NCBI GenBank assembly: GCA_022749755.1
Contig: CM040445.1
Coordinates: forward strand, 2,377,182 to 2,441,181
Origin: Azadirachta indica
Lineage: Eukaryota > Streptophyta > Magnoliopsida > Sapindales > Meliaceae
DNA: 64,000 nucleotides
Direction: 5' to 3'
How positions within the stretch are numbered: position 1 is the stretch's first letter; each line of letters begins with the position of its first letter. The notes beneath the pieces were generated by a model. That model saw only the letters and a list, made by a program, of their open reading frames with translations, searched no databases and was not told the origin of the DNA. A program made the position numbers and the translations under genes. This document shows, piece after piece, positions 13,980-30,877 of this stretch.

Positions 13980-16900
13980 GGTCCATGTAAATTATAAGAT
14001 CCTCTTAATTACGTGATGAACTTTGGTTTAGTAGATATCACAATCAGATGATACTCTTGTTGTCGTCGTCTTCTTTTAATTTGTTTGGTTTCACCTTTTT
14101 TAGGTAACATAAAAATTTTTAATACCGAAGAACCAAAACAAGGATATTGATCAGGTCCTCTGGTATCAGAAAATTAATATTAATCAAAACGGTAGCCGGT
14201 GGATTAATTTATGTAACAGTATTGTGTTGCCGCCATGCTCTTTGTCAATTTAATTAATTTGTCAATTACTGAACATCAAAGGGTATAAGTGATGTAAGAA
14301 ACTAGGATTATAGATAGGCCTGCTTGAACTACCCTATAAATATATATATATATATATGCATATTAGTTTGATATTAATGGTCTCCAGACAGATTAATATA
14401 TGATTTTAAATGGGATATATGATAGAATTAACATAATTCCTACTTAATTTGATTTAATAAACTATTATTATATTATGTAATTATTTTAAAATTAACTAAT
14501 TATAGTATTGATTCTGATAATTAAAAATAAAATAAAATATATGTCAACAGATTATCAATTTGCTCGTCCATGGGGTTGACGACTTTGTTAATTCCTTCAG
14601 TAGCGGTTCCAGCACGGAGACTTAACTTAGCAACTTGCTGTTGTCTTTTCAAGGCCTTGAATTAATACATCATTTGACAATTAGCACAATGTTCAGTCAT
14701 ATTCATATTAAGAACACTATTAGATATTTTAAAATAAAAATTTAGAGAACATCTAATAATAATATTATCAGTGTTCATTTAATTGCTGCTGTTAGAGTAC
14801 GCTATCATCAAAATCTTGTTTTGAACAATTCGCAGTTCCCCAATTAGTTTACCCCCTTCTGAAGAAGAAAACAAATATTATTTTGCAATTTGAAATGACT
14901 TTATTATTGTAATTAGTTACTAATATGACGATTTTGTGCAAGTTGCTAATGAATCCTTGAAGACAAAATGGGTTATTATTAGGCCTCCTTAAAAGGCCAC
15001 AAGAAGTCATCCAACTCCATTACAAACACCAAGCAGCTTATTTATGCTTATAAAATTGACTTATTCAAAGGCACAAATTGACTTATAGAAATCACTTTTT
15101 TCCTAACATATTTCACTAGATTGATCGAGCAACTTTCCTTTTTTTAATTTACACTGCATTGCATATTTTTCTTTCCCCACGTCCAAGTCACGATATTGTG
15201 TTTGTTTGTTTGGAGTTTTCGTCACTTCAGTGAGCAGAAGCAGCTAAGCCTGAGCCTGGAATTTATAATAGGCATAAATTTTTGTCGACGACTTCAGAGA
15301 TTTCATAAAGTCGAAATGTCCATTCTATGTTTCAAAAAGCCATTTCATATTTCATTTTCACCCCAATCTACAGCCTAAGTTTTACGATTTTGTATTTACA
15401 TATTTATTAAAGGAAATTTTACTGTACTGATAATGACAATCAATTATCGATACCTTGCTGTTTACATTAAAACTTTGAGGGGAGGAATGGATATGGATCA
15501 ACCGATGAAGGGCGATAGTTTTATCATTTAGTGCTTTTTTTTTTTAATTTTCCATTTAACACTAAAATAACCTAATTTTGATTATTTAAAACTTTTAAAA
15601 GTATTTATTTTTTCAATTGATACTAAAAAACTGATAATTAATTAAATAAAATTTAATTAAAATTTTTAATTGAACAATAATTACAAATATACAAATAAGT
15701 TTAATCTAAATTTAATACTAAAAATATTCCTATATTTATTTATTGTCTACCTACTACATGAAATTTTATTTATAAAAATATGACACGTGAAGTCATAAAA
15801 ATTATTACTAAAAATATAAATTTTAAACGTTATTAATAGAAAATAAATATATCAAATATTAGAATAAAATCATTTAAATTTTAGATAGAAAAATAATCAC
15901 TGATTTAGTATGAATAATTTTTATAAAAACTATTTAACATGAATAATATTTATACTTTATTAAAATTCAAACTAATAATTCTTTTTACACAAAGTTGCTT
16001 GTTCAATTTTTTAAAGGAAAAAAAAAGTGAAAGTTCTAGAGAGAAAGACTCGTAATGTTCTTTGTTTTTGAGTTAATAAAATTCATTGAATCACCCAAAA
16101 CAATACTTAAAACTAAGTTGTAATTTTTGATTTTTGATGGACAAGTCTATTAATTCTAGAAGTCAACGGAATTGGTTGCTAATATTTGCCGTGATACTTT
16201 TTTCCTATTAATACTTTGTAATTCATTTGTTTATGAACATATGGTTTAGTGGGTTTGTTGATCTATCGTAATATTTCCTACTAATTAATAGAATAAAATA
16301 ATCTTAGCCGACGTCGTGATTCTATATATTCACAATTGAGATAAAGCTCCGAGTACACTGTATATGTCATGTGGGTTTAAAACTTGCACCTCATCAGCCC
16401 CTTAATTAAACAAATTAATAATATTTGTTAATTACTCACAGCAGACACCTAAATTAAATATGCAATTAGACATTTTAGCCAACGTCACCTCTAGGATTGT
16501 GGGCATCACATTTTAATTTATTATTTTGTGATATAAATATGATATATAAATTAGTATTAGCATATGATCCATTAATTATATTAATTTAAACGAAAAATAT
16601 ATTGACTTTTAAGATAGCTAGATTTAGCATTAATATCACCAACAATTAATTAAATATAAGTGAATGAGTAATTTAGAAATTAATAAATATAAAATTATCA
16701 AATAAAAATAAATATTTACAAAAATACTTTCCATGTTCATTAAAAAGTAAAAATAGTTCTACACAAAAAACCATAAGCATAATAAATTAAGATACATTCG
16801 CGTAAAAAGGTGTACTTAATCAGAACCTATCTAGTTCATTAAATGTAGTATTAATTAATCTCGTAACATTGATACGCGTAAATGACAATGTAATTCTAGT

Positions 16901-17174
16901 ATCACTAAGAAAATACTCTTCAACCCAAAATAGTAATTCATTTATTCTCTCTGTAATTATCGACACATATTCATTTTAGGGCAAAATTACATATTGAACC
17001 TCAAGACAACCCAATATCAGCAACTATACAAAGAAGAGCCCTATCCGGGTTTCTCCAATTTGCTTCAACTTCTGAACTTCATCCAATCCCATTACCAATC
17101 CGTTAATGCAAATTAAAGCACGAAGATCTTGAGCGATTCTCGGTGGTTTTTCTGAAAAAATCCCTCAATATCTT

Positions 17175-17997
17175 TCAACATATAACGCAGGCGTTAGGAT
17201 TTTCGTCGACCACATGGTAATAAGGTCTGGGATAGTAAGGATAGTAAGCTTGATAGGCCCTAGCAAGCTCCAATTGTTCATTTTTCTTTTTTTCTTCCTC
17301 TTTCTTTTTGTCTTCTTCTTTCTTTTTATCATCTTTTTTCTCTTCTTTTGCCGGGCCGACGGTCAAAATCTCTGCGTACCATTGTTTTTTCCTCAGCTTG
17401 TTCACCACATCAATGGGGTCAACGTCTCCGATCACTGTTAGTTTTTTGTCCTTCATGTCGATAGAAATGGATTCAATCCCTGCGGAAATTACAAAACAGA
17501 ACAAGACATATTAGAAAACAGAAACAAAGCAAAACCAGAAGAGCCCAAATAACCATTGACTGCATATTTTCCGTCAACCAGGTTTGTAAGTTCTAACCTG
17601 AAATGCTGGAAACTGCTTTCATAGCCTTTTGCTTTCCTTTATCATCGTGTAAGTCCAATTTCAACACCACTTTCTGCAACCAAAAGAGTTAGATATATTA
17701 GAAAGTTAGAGATAACGAAGCTCACTTGTGCTTAACAAATCAATAAAAGTAAAAAATAAATAAATAACGAAAACAGAAGGACATATATATGAGCCAGATA
17801 TGGGAAAGAAGATTATAAGATGGTAAAAATGATACTCGTTTGGAATATATAATATTATTAAAACCCAACAAAGGATAAATTCTTATAGTATAAACAAAAA
17901 GATCTTAAGCAAGACTCATGATTTTGCTAAGAAACTGATGTGATTTAGATAGAAAGATTAGATTAAGAGAAGGAAATTTCACCTTCGCTGCACTCAT
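17175..17997 (-). CDS. Isoprenylated HMA-domain plant protein (HIPP family)
   Basis: Minus-strand exons 17983-17997, 17598-17673 and 17175-17479 give 131 aa. The first exon codes only MSAAK. Residues 6 to about 72 form a heavy-metal-associated (HMA) ferredoxin-like domain: [20 protein letters not shown], then the [20 protein letters not shown] strand-helix segment. The usual metal-binding CxxC is absent; its place is taken by the LHDDK loop, so copper or zinc binding of the classical kind is not expected. A Lys/Glu-rich linker (about 75-100) is followed by a Tyr/Pro-rich stretch ([10 protein letters not shown]) and a C-terminal CVIC, a CaaX box for farnesylation that would place the protein on membranes. 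A subgroup of plant HMA proteins shares this Cys-less design. Function is unknown; stress and protein-protein roles have been proposed for relatives. Confidence 0.9.
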
Positions 17998-18805
17998 GGT
18001 TTCTTTCAAAGCTCTGACCCTGGACTTGAAACGAAGAAGAAGATGGAGACTTTCACAAATAAAAGAGGGATGAATAAACAAACACAGAGAGAGGCAGAGA
18101 TGATAATATATAACAAGCAGGAAAATACCAAGAAAATAAATTAAACAATAATGAATATCAGAAAGGGAAAACTCTGACTATTCTTGCTGTAGGATTCAGG
18201 GAGCATTTAACAATGTTAAGCGCTGGGTCAATTACCAACTATATATAACCCAAGAATAAACAAGCCAAACAAAAACAGTGTGAATTACAGGAACCACACG
18301 AACAGTTATAGCTTGATCATCAAGGAACACTATCAATCGTTGACGTGGGAGACGGGACCAAGTCTTTTGTCTGTGTGATCGTTGGGTTTGTGTCTTCTGT
18401 AAGGGCTGGCTGGGTAGGTATACTGAGTGCTTTATCTGATTGTACTCTGAAGACTAATTAGTCCCGATTGAAGTGAACTGTGTGAGAGTACTACCGTATT
18501 AAGGCGTACTTTAAGATATTGAATTATTGATGATGCACGCATAAAATGATATATTCGCAGGACTAATTCATAACGCGTCGAAACCGTCAGATGTCAACAG
18601 GTCAACTTCATAATTTAATGTAACTATGTAACTCTCTCCTAATAGAAAAATGCATTAAAATTAAAAAAAAAAAAATCAACCAAGAATCAAACAATTTTGT
18701 GGTATTAGTTACCTAATCAATTTTTAAGGAGATTTAAAATTAGTTTCTCTAAGACAAGCATGGACTTCTATTTCGACGGCTTCATCATTGTCATTCTTTA
18801 TACAT

Positions 18806-18830
18806 ACACACACACACACACATATATATA
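18806..18830. repeat. (CA)n(TA)n compound microsatellite
   Basis: Tandem CA followed directly by TA, in the region upstream of the HMA gene. Confidence 0.9.
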
Positions 18831-20319
18831 ATTTAATTCAACATTATAATAGAGTTTAATTAAAATTTAATTTAATTTTAGATTTGTATATGTTACAAGG
18901 TTTCCCCCCTGTACAGTCATCTTCATCCGCCTTCTCTAGAATTTTCTTTCAATTCTCTCATTCGCCGGGATGCGGTAACTTAAATTACCATTATAAAAAA
19001 CGACAAGTCGTTCATTTAATATGAGTGACACGTCCTGCAGTCAAATCGGCTTAGCGGCCCTCCCTCTCGTCTTTTTGTTCGCGAGGAGTCAACTGGCGCC
19101 AAGAAAAAGAAGTCTGTGAACAGGTAAGGTAAAACGACATTAAAGAGGTTAATGGTGCATATTAATTTAATTGGGGCGGTGATACATGAGAGCCGTTCGT
19201 TCACACGTTCTGTTTATAATCACTATCAGTTTCTTTAGGGGAGGTGGTGGGTTTTAGTCTTAGACACGTTGCCATCTGTTAAGGTTCTTGTGGAGGAGCG
19301 AGCATAAAAAAATAAAGAAAAGGTCAATAAACAAATTAGTACAGAACGGTGGCGTTTAGGTGATTATGAAATATGGATTCAGATTGCATGGACACAATCA
19401 TAAATTCTAATATTCCCGTAATTGTGATGAGATTAACAGATTATGATGAGAAATTTAGACCGCTGTTAAATGAAGTCAAGTCAGTCGGTGTTGGTTTTGT
19501 TTGGTGCATTATATTGCATGGGAGGCAACTTTGAAGTTGATTTTGAGACGAATCGATGATGATAAGCCACGCCAGCATGATACGTACAACACCTAAATAA
19601 TATTTGCAAATCAAGACATGATTGGAACGTAAGAATTTTATATTCTGTATTAATAAGAAAAAGAAAAGGTGATTAGTTATTTGGTCAGCTACTCAGAGCC
19701 AATAATTTTTTTCAATATGTGTGATGAAATGTTGTTACGAGGCATCAAATATTTAATTAAAAATAATGCATTCTTACAAAAACTTAAAAGTTTAAGTGAC
19801 TTTTTTAATTTTTTTTAATATTATATATTATATATGCATTCTTATTCATATTATATTAAAAATCTATAGACAATTAAAACTTCAACACCATACATTCAAA
19901 TCTATATAAAAGTCATAGCAGTATCAACGAATAATACTACAAACTCGTAGTAGGACTCCCAATTAGTCATGTGAATAGAATTTCTTTCAATTATGGCAGT
20001 AGCTGTCAACCTAAAATGGCAGTAGAAATTTAGACTCCACAACGATAGACGTTCAAACTCTAACCACATTTGATAATGTGGGTATGATTTCTTTCAAGTA
20101 CGGGAGCGGAATAGACTTCTACATGTTAATGCCAGTTCTGAACAAAGAAAGAAAGCAGGAAAACAAAAACATTGGTAATTAATTAATCCCAACCTAATTT
20201 GGCCGTGTTCAGGTAATGCATTCATGCTAAAAATTCTGTAACGCTTCCTCGTATCGGAAAATTTTATAATATTCAAGGAAATTTATTACATAGCTAACAA
20301 AGGATTTATTTCATCATAA

Positions 20320-20526
20320 GCGGATGTCCAAACTCCAACGCCCCAAAAGCAAAATCTACAACCGGAAAATCAAGATGCGGCCGTTCAACTCTCTTTCTCT
20401 GCATACTTTTCCATCATCCTGGAGATGGAATCAAAGATGAAATTCCAGGAGCTGGTCAAAAGGAATAAACTCCTGGAGATAGAATCAAAGATTATTGACA
20501 ATGGAATCACGGACAAAGATATCTAG
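20320..20526 (+). other. Open frame with internal repeat, possible gene fragment
   Basis: A 68-codon open frame lies between a TAA at 20317 and a TAG at 20524. It includes ILEMESKM and, 18 codons later, LLEIESKI. The two copies sit on a 21-bp DNA repeat (20418-20438 and 20472-20492, one mismatch) with a 54-bp period. The only internal Met starts are at 20425 and later. It lies antisense to the probable 3' UTR of MDAR. I do not recognise the protein. It could be a pseudogene scrap or chance. Confidence 0.25.
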
Positions 20527-20575
20527 GAGACAGTGGGGATTGGGGAACTTCAAAAGTCAGTTGCATAATACTCGC

Positions 20576-25282
<4,707 letters not shown>

Positions 25283-26785
25283 TAGTTTCCGAGCTGCAGA
25301 TTATACGCACAAATAATAGAAACGGATTAGGGTTTAGTGATTGTAAAGACAGTAAAGATCGTCCTACGAGTGAGTGGAGATTGGATTTGAACCTGTAGAC
25401 ATTGAAATGACGAGAGTTGGCTGCTTCTAGTTACATAATAATGAATAGTGCTAATAAATTTATTGAAAAATCAATGGCTCTACAAGGCAGTGAAAGGGCG
25501 TGACGTAAAACAAGAAAGAGCATTTGTGTTTAACTTCGACAAGTGGACTGACCAGTCGACCCTGTTATGTGTCATTTCGCCATTCAAGAACGTTGCCAGG
25601 CCTGTGGGAGCTTATTTGGCAAAGACGCAATGCGTAAACTGACGTCGTTTATGGGCAGGCAAAGTTTGGGCTTCTGTTGGCTAGTCTGGTGCCCATAATT
25701 GTTATTGGGTTGGTTTAATAATTTGGGTTAATGTCCTACTTCAATATGTACAAGCTTTACAACTATGGACGATGGGAAGCCAACCCAAGTTATTACAGCA
25801 TTTGTATTTGTGGGACAACCAACAAATCCTGTCATTGGCTCCAAACACATTTTCAAAGCAAAACTACAGACTTCCAAGTTCCAACCTAGCAACCATATTA
25901 AGGCGGCTGCCATTTTGAGGAAAAGGAGGGACTAATTCTGTTTAACAGATCACTTTGTTGACATGGAAAATGGAAAAGGATAAATAAAATACTAAAAGAT
26001 GGACAATGGTCGTAACCAGTTAACAACTGTCATGCAGTCCTGCCACTCCCAGTTTTGTCTTAAAGTTTGTTTCCTAGTATTCAAATGGATGTATTTCTAA
26101 CGGAAATAAGCGTAGGTGTGATAGCCACAAGCAATTTTTATTAAATTATATGTAATATAACTAATAGAAAAATTGAAAACGAAATGGAGATGGGAAATCA
26201 TTTTCACGTTGAAAATTTTTTATAAAATGAGGCGAAAATGAGGATTAAAATAAGAAAAAGGTGAAAAAAAAAAACCTATTTTCACATCATCTTTTTTTCA
26301 CTCAACTTCTACCTTAAATGAATAAACGATAATATAGTTGAGCAAACTCAAACGACTAAGAAGAGAGATACAACTAGTTATTAGTTGTTACTGACATTTG
26401 TTGTTTGAATATATTCACATCAATTGGCTCGAAACTGATAAAAATTATAACGGCTACATACATCCCATTCTCAAATTGAGAAAATCCCATTAATATTAAC
26501 ATTCAAATACAGAAAAAAAAAATACATATATATGATTAACAATATATACACTTCTGATTTCTCTTGGAAGAAAACCTTCTGTACTTGAGCAAAAAAGAGT
26601 CGACTGAAAAAATAAATAAATTAATAAACAAAAGAGTACATTTCACATTACGAAATGCAATATTTGATCCCTTTCTTAGTGGCTAATTGCTTCTTAACCA
26701 GTTTCAAATTGTAGGCTAAAAACATAATGACTCGGGAAAATTTCTACATTTAAGGCCAGAAAGATCCCATTTTTCCCCAAAATTC
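25283..26785. other. MDAR leader/promoter and ROH1 3' side
   Basis: MDAR is transcribed leftward from about 25300-25440. GTGACGTAA (about 25499) and TGACGTCGTT (about 25640) are TGA/bZIP-type sites that could serve its promoter; this is inference only. ORFs at 25448-25642 (+) and 25728-25913 (-) show no family features. The rest is AT-rich, with the ROH1 3' UTR at the right end. Confidence 0.5.
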
Positions 26786-27955
26786 TCAAATAGCTGGTGT
26801 AGAAACTTTCCCAGTTGAATCCAGCGCGTCGAGAAATTCGGTCCTGCTCCTTACAATCCTATGAAACACCTCCCTAATCTGCATTTGTAAAGGCACCAAA
26901 CCTTCCTCCATTCTCCGGCATGTTTCCGCCATCTCCGCCACCTGAGCAGTCACCTCCTCCGCACGCTCATCCTCCGCCGGGAACTGAAAATTATCGGTGA
27001 ATTCAATTAAAGATTGCCCCAACTTCTCCAGCTTTTGCATCTCCTCGAGCAACCCAGCTGATCCTTTCTTCTCCTTCTTCTTCCACTCTTCACCAATCTT
27101 TTCGTGCAAAGCGATCATACTATGAGCCCAAGATAACTGTTTAGGCACAGGAAAATGCGTAGCCAATCCGGTCCTCTCTTGACAAGGAATCGTAGCCACC
27201 ATAGCCCACATCACGGAAACCAAAATAGTACTCATTATATAGACCGGCAAAGCCAAACCGGAAGACTCCGCTCCACGTGGAGCGACGAGATTGGCTGACA
27301 TGGCATGAATCTGCTTCGTTGCAGACCAGTTTCTTCCCACAGACCAAGAAAGAGATCTTAACTGACCTGTGCATTTAGTACTTGTAGCTGCAGCCCCTCG
27401 CCGACCAAAAGACCACGTCCTCGTATAATTGTTCCCGTCTTTGTCTTCACAAGACATTGCAGCAATCAACGAATTTAACGCTTTCTTTGCCCGCTTAACT
27501 TGACCGTCTCCGAACGGTCTCTGTTCCAGTGCCGTCACCGCAATCTCCGCCAGCTTTTGATAGTGTTTCACAACCTCAATCCCGTTGGTGATTGCATTAC
27601 ATATGTCTAACGCTTTCACTGCTCTATCGAGCAGCTCGGGGATCAAACGATCAAGAGGCGGCTTAATAATCTGAGACGGGTCACGACCCATGATTAAGAT
27701 AGCCTTGAATTCAGCGTCGCAGCAGAGAAACACGTCGAGGAGTTTTCGAATCCAAGAAATGGAGCAGAGGGGTTCGGCTGGGGCTTCCTCGGATGGTTGG
27801 GGAGATAATAAATCGGCGAAACGATCAGCGACGTGTTTCTGAAACATCTCGAGGTCTTCGATTTCCTGCTCGTGGTTGCCCTCCATGGACATGACTTGGT
27901 TTCGGCGAATACTGATTCGGCCCAGGAACGAACCCTGGTAATCTGTTGCAGGCAT
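26786..27955 (-). CDS. ROH1: ROH1/BPS1-like protein (DUF793)
   Basis: Single exon, 389 aa, TGA at 26786-26788. The N-terminus (MPATDYQGSFLGRISIRRNQ) and the FQKHVADRFADLL, RDPSQIIKPPLDRLIPELLD and VKRAKKALNSLI segments are typical of plant DUF793 proteins. ROH1 in Arabidopsis binds the exocyst subunit EXO70A1 and affects secretion in seed-coat cells; BPS1 relatives control a root-derived mobile signal. A hydrophobic stretch at residues 233-256 (LALPVYIMSTILVSVMWAMV) is long enough to span a membrane, and a Lys-rich coiled-coil-like segment follows (290-315). ATG 27955 begins the conserved N-terminus; Met22 and Met24 are further in-frame options. Intronless structure is normal for the family. 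A (GTT)n tract lies just upstream of the start. Confidence 0.9.
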   Translation of the reverse strand: MPATDYQGSFLGRISIRRNQVMSMEGNHEQEIEDLEMFQKHVADRFADLLSPQPSEEAPAEPLCSISWIRKLLDVFLCCDAEFKAILIMGRDPSQIIKPPLDRLIPELLDRAVKALDICNAITNGIEVVKHYQKLAEIAVTALEQRPFGDGQVKRAKKALNSLIAAMSCEDKDGNNYTRTWSFGRRGAAATSTKCTGQLRSLSWSVGRNWSATKQIHAMSANLVAPRGAESSGLALPVYIMSTILVSVMWAMVATIPCQERTGLATHFPVPKQLSWAHSMIALHEKIGEEWKKKEKKGSAGLLEEMQKLEKLGQSLIEFTDNFQFPAEDERAEEVTAQVAEMAETCRRMEEGLVPLQMQIREVFHRIVRSRTEFLDALDSTGKVSTPAI

Positions 27956-27956
27956 T

Positions 27957-27981
27957 GCTGTTGTTGTTGTTGTTGTTGTTT
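27957..27981. repeat. (GTT)n tract in ROH1 5' leader
   Basis: Eight or so GTT units directly beside the start codon; on the coding strand they read as an AAC run in the leader. Confidence 0.85.
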
Positions 27982-30604
27982 TTGGAAGATAAATTCAATG
28001 AAGGGATAGTGTTGAATGAGGCAAAGCTAGTATTGGAAAAAACGGGAAGAAATGAAAGGACGAGGAGGAAGAAGTCAGAAGAAAAGAGAGAAATATAAGA
28101 TGAGAGGGTTTGTTAGTAAGTTTATATGTGGGGGCAAAAATACGTGGACGGAGCTTGTCGAGGACGAGACCGGTTCTTCTTCCTTGTCGTGGACGCTGAT
28201 TTGGCTGCGTTTTACATTTCTTTTCCCAAACTGCCCACAATTAGTTACCATTATTACTGAAGTTGTCACTTACCATTTATTTGCGCAGATTTGTTGATTA
28301 CAAAACTCAATATCATTTCAGATGGTGAGTGTTAACCGGGACATAACATACATATTTATATTGATCAAATCTGACACTAGTAGTAATGAAAAGATAATAT
28401 CTAAAACATATAATATAATTTAATTAAAAAACTTATTATAAACTATTGTATGAAAAATTTCTGCATAAATGCATAATGTTAATTAACAAATTTAAAATTT
28501 AGGGGAATGGCAATTGAAAATATTTGTAATTTTTTAAGTGATAATTATGGATAATCCTATAACAACATGCTTCTTAGTATACAAGTAAAATCAATATCAT
28601 AATAGTGCTTGATACGTTGAAATTATTAAGCAAGTGTAGCATATCATTGTTATATTAATTAATATAAAATATAGAAAATTAAAAGTTAATAGAGAAGGCC
28701 TGAATTGCCAACTCAGCAAGGCCATGAACGAAGGGAAAGAAACAGAAAATGGCAATTTCGTTATTAGTTCTAAAAGAATGACCGTAACCGTAAAATTGAA
28801 GTTTGAGACTTGGCGAGTTGCTTAGTCAGCGTGGAGTTTGACGTGTTGCTTATTGCCAGATAGATAGACGGGTCACTCTCTTAATGTTGTCAGCGCCAAA
28901 AGAGAAAATTTGGAAAAAGTAAAATCTTTGACCGAGTCTTCCTCATTCCCTACTACGCGAACGCACGATCACAATTGCTCTCACCCGCTCGATATTCTGA
29001 CCTTCAAATACTCCCCTCCACACAACCCCTTGCCGGCCGTCCTCCTTGTCAATCGTATCTCCTAAGATCAAAAATGACAAAATGGTGGATCCCACAATCC
29101 CAGCTGGCGAATGAGACAACGTGGATTTTCATCCGCATGGGCCACGTTGACCCAGGCTTTCTGGCCCATTATCTCTTTTAAACTTTTTATTTACCAATTT
29201 ATTTAATTTTTATTTCATATAGAGCAATTTTACGTACGCAATGTAGATGACATAACATGATAGAGAAATAAATAGACTTAAAAAACTTTAAAAATTTACA
29301 GGCTAATTATGTCAGCGTAGTTGAATTGACCGTAAATGAAACGTAAGCAACCACGTGGAATCAAAATTAGATGGAATATTTGCTTCCTTAAGTCAACATG
29401 ATTTATGTATGTACTACTACAAGACCATGCCTGGATCAAGTTCTCGTGTTGGCTAAAGTAAATCCCATTTGGCATTACTTTAGAAGAATGGATGAGATTT
29501 TTAGCCGGCCTAAATCGTCCCTTTGTATTTAATTAATTGGCAATAATTTTTCTTATTATTTTATACATCGTTCGGAGTGTTATCATTATCATCAGATTCG
29601 GCCTCATCACATTGCCACTCGAGCGCGCTGATAGTGGCAAAAGAAAAAAAAAAAAATGCAGAGGGACGATTGATTGTGTATGAACTGACAATTAGACTGA
29701 TCCAAATTCAATGCACAAATGACAAATTTCTCATTGTGATTATGCTTCAATAGTTTAGTTAATTAGTCCACTGAGTTACTAATCAGGTTAACATGGACTG
29801 TTATTAGATGTTAAATAAAACAATGTCAAATGAAAATATCAATCCAAATAATTGTAACATGGACAAACGTCTCAGCTGTGGCTACATCATATGAGTAAGC
29901 TCATTTTTTGTTGTTTAATCAAACGACCTTAATTAAACAAAAAAGATTTAATGTCACTAATTTAATAAATCATGTTAGTCACGGATGATTAATTTTTTTG
30001 AATCGTTGAATTATATAGAGTACCTAGTTCTAATCATCGAAAAAGACGAGGATAGATCTAACGGAATCAGCAAGGACAGGGGCAAACGCAATGTTGTAAC
30101 CCATAACGGCGAATTATTTAAATATTGATTAGTTAATTTCAAATGATTTTTAATAGTGATATTAGATTGGCAATTCTGTATACAGTACCACACCGTGCCA
30201 ACAAATTTGTTACATATACGTCCAAAACTTTTTAAGATGGTGGGAGTCAAATGTCAACACAGTTAGAGATTCCATGCCCCGTCAGGTCATCACTTTCTTC
30301 AACTCGCTTCACGTTGCTCTCACGAGGCTAATCTAGTAATCTAGATCCGGCTTCGTTTAAACCGAACAATAGAACAAAACACGTGTTGTGTTGTTACTCC
30401 CATAAATTCTGGGTTGGGTCTAAAATGCTGTGATTTGGGCTTCATGGATTTTTTAGTAGGTGAACTAGCTATATTGGGCATGTCCTAGTTTATGCCCAGT
30501 GTTTTTGGTCCAGCTTCAAAGTCGAGCTCAATAACATTTAACTACGACCAACGCAAAAAATAAAATGAAATAAAATAAACAACCGTCCTACTATAGCATG
30601 TATT

Positions 30605-30877
30605 CTCTATTACGAGAGAATGTCCGTTACTCATATTTTATAAATTAATATTCTATTATTTACTTATATTTTTTGTAATACACTATAATTCTCTAATTTT
30701 TTTTTCGATTTTACTTTTCAAATTAATTAGTTCACAAAATAATAAAATTAAAAATATTTAAAATATTAAAGGACAAAATTAAAATTTAAGAAAGTGATAA
30801 AATATTAAAGAATATATAAGAGATAACGGTGCATTAACTAAAAATATAGAGGTAACGGGCATTCTTTCTCTCTATTA
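30605..30877. mobile_element. MITE-like element with 8-bp target duplication (hAT-like)
   Basis: CTCTATTA occurs at 30605-30612 and 30870-30877. Between them lies a 257-bp AT-rich body. Its left end is CGAGAGAATGTCCGTTAC; its right end, reverse-complemented, is AGAAAGAATGCCCGTTAC. These are 18-bp terminal inverted repeats with three mismatches. An 8-bp duplication (9 bp if one more T is counted) with short TIRs fits hAT-type non-autonomous elements; a Mutator-type origin is possible under the 9-bp reading. There is no transposase and no ORF. Confidence 0.75.

Larger units (their letters stand above)
12657..17174. other. Intergenic region between ACC synthase and the HMA protein
   Basis: 4.5 kb with no supportable gene. 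It contains (TA)n tracts at 13112-13132, 13346-13374, 13955-13979 and 14341-14357, and a 9-bp-stem palindrome at 13924-13951. A GC-rich block sits at about 13166-13290. A very AT-rich stretch runs from 15530 to 16020. Short ORFs here show no family motifs. ACC synthase and the HMA gene are convergent, so both 3' UTRs lie in this gap. Confidence 0.6.
17998..20575. other. HMA-gene promoter side and MDAR 3' side
   Basis: 2.6 kb with no supportable gene. It includes a compound (CA)n(TA)n tract at 18806-18830. The HMA gene reads away to the left, so its promoter is at about 18000-18450. The MDAR 3' UTR lies at the right end and overlaps an unexplained plus-strand open frame at 20320-20526. Confidence 0.6.

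Noticed and set aside
25448..25642. 64-aa ORF upstream of MDAR
   Set aside because: No recognisable family; overlaps the probable MDAR promoter. Kept only as sequence context.
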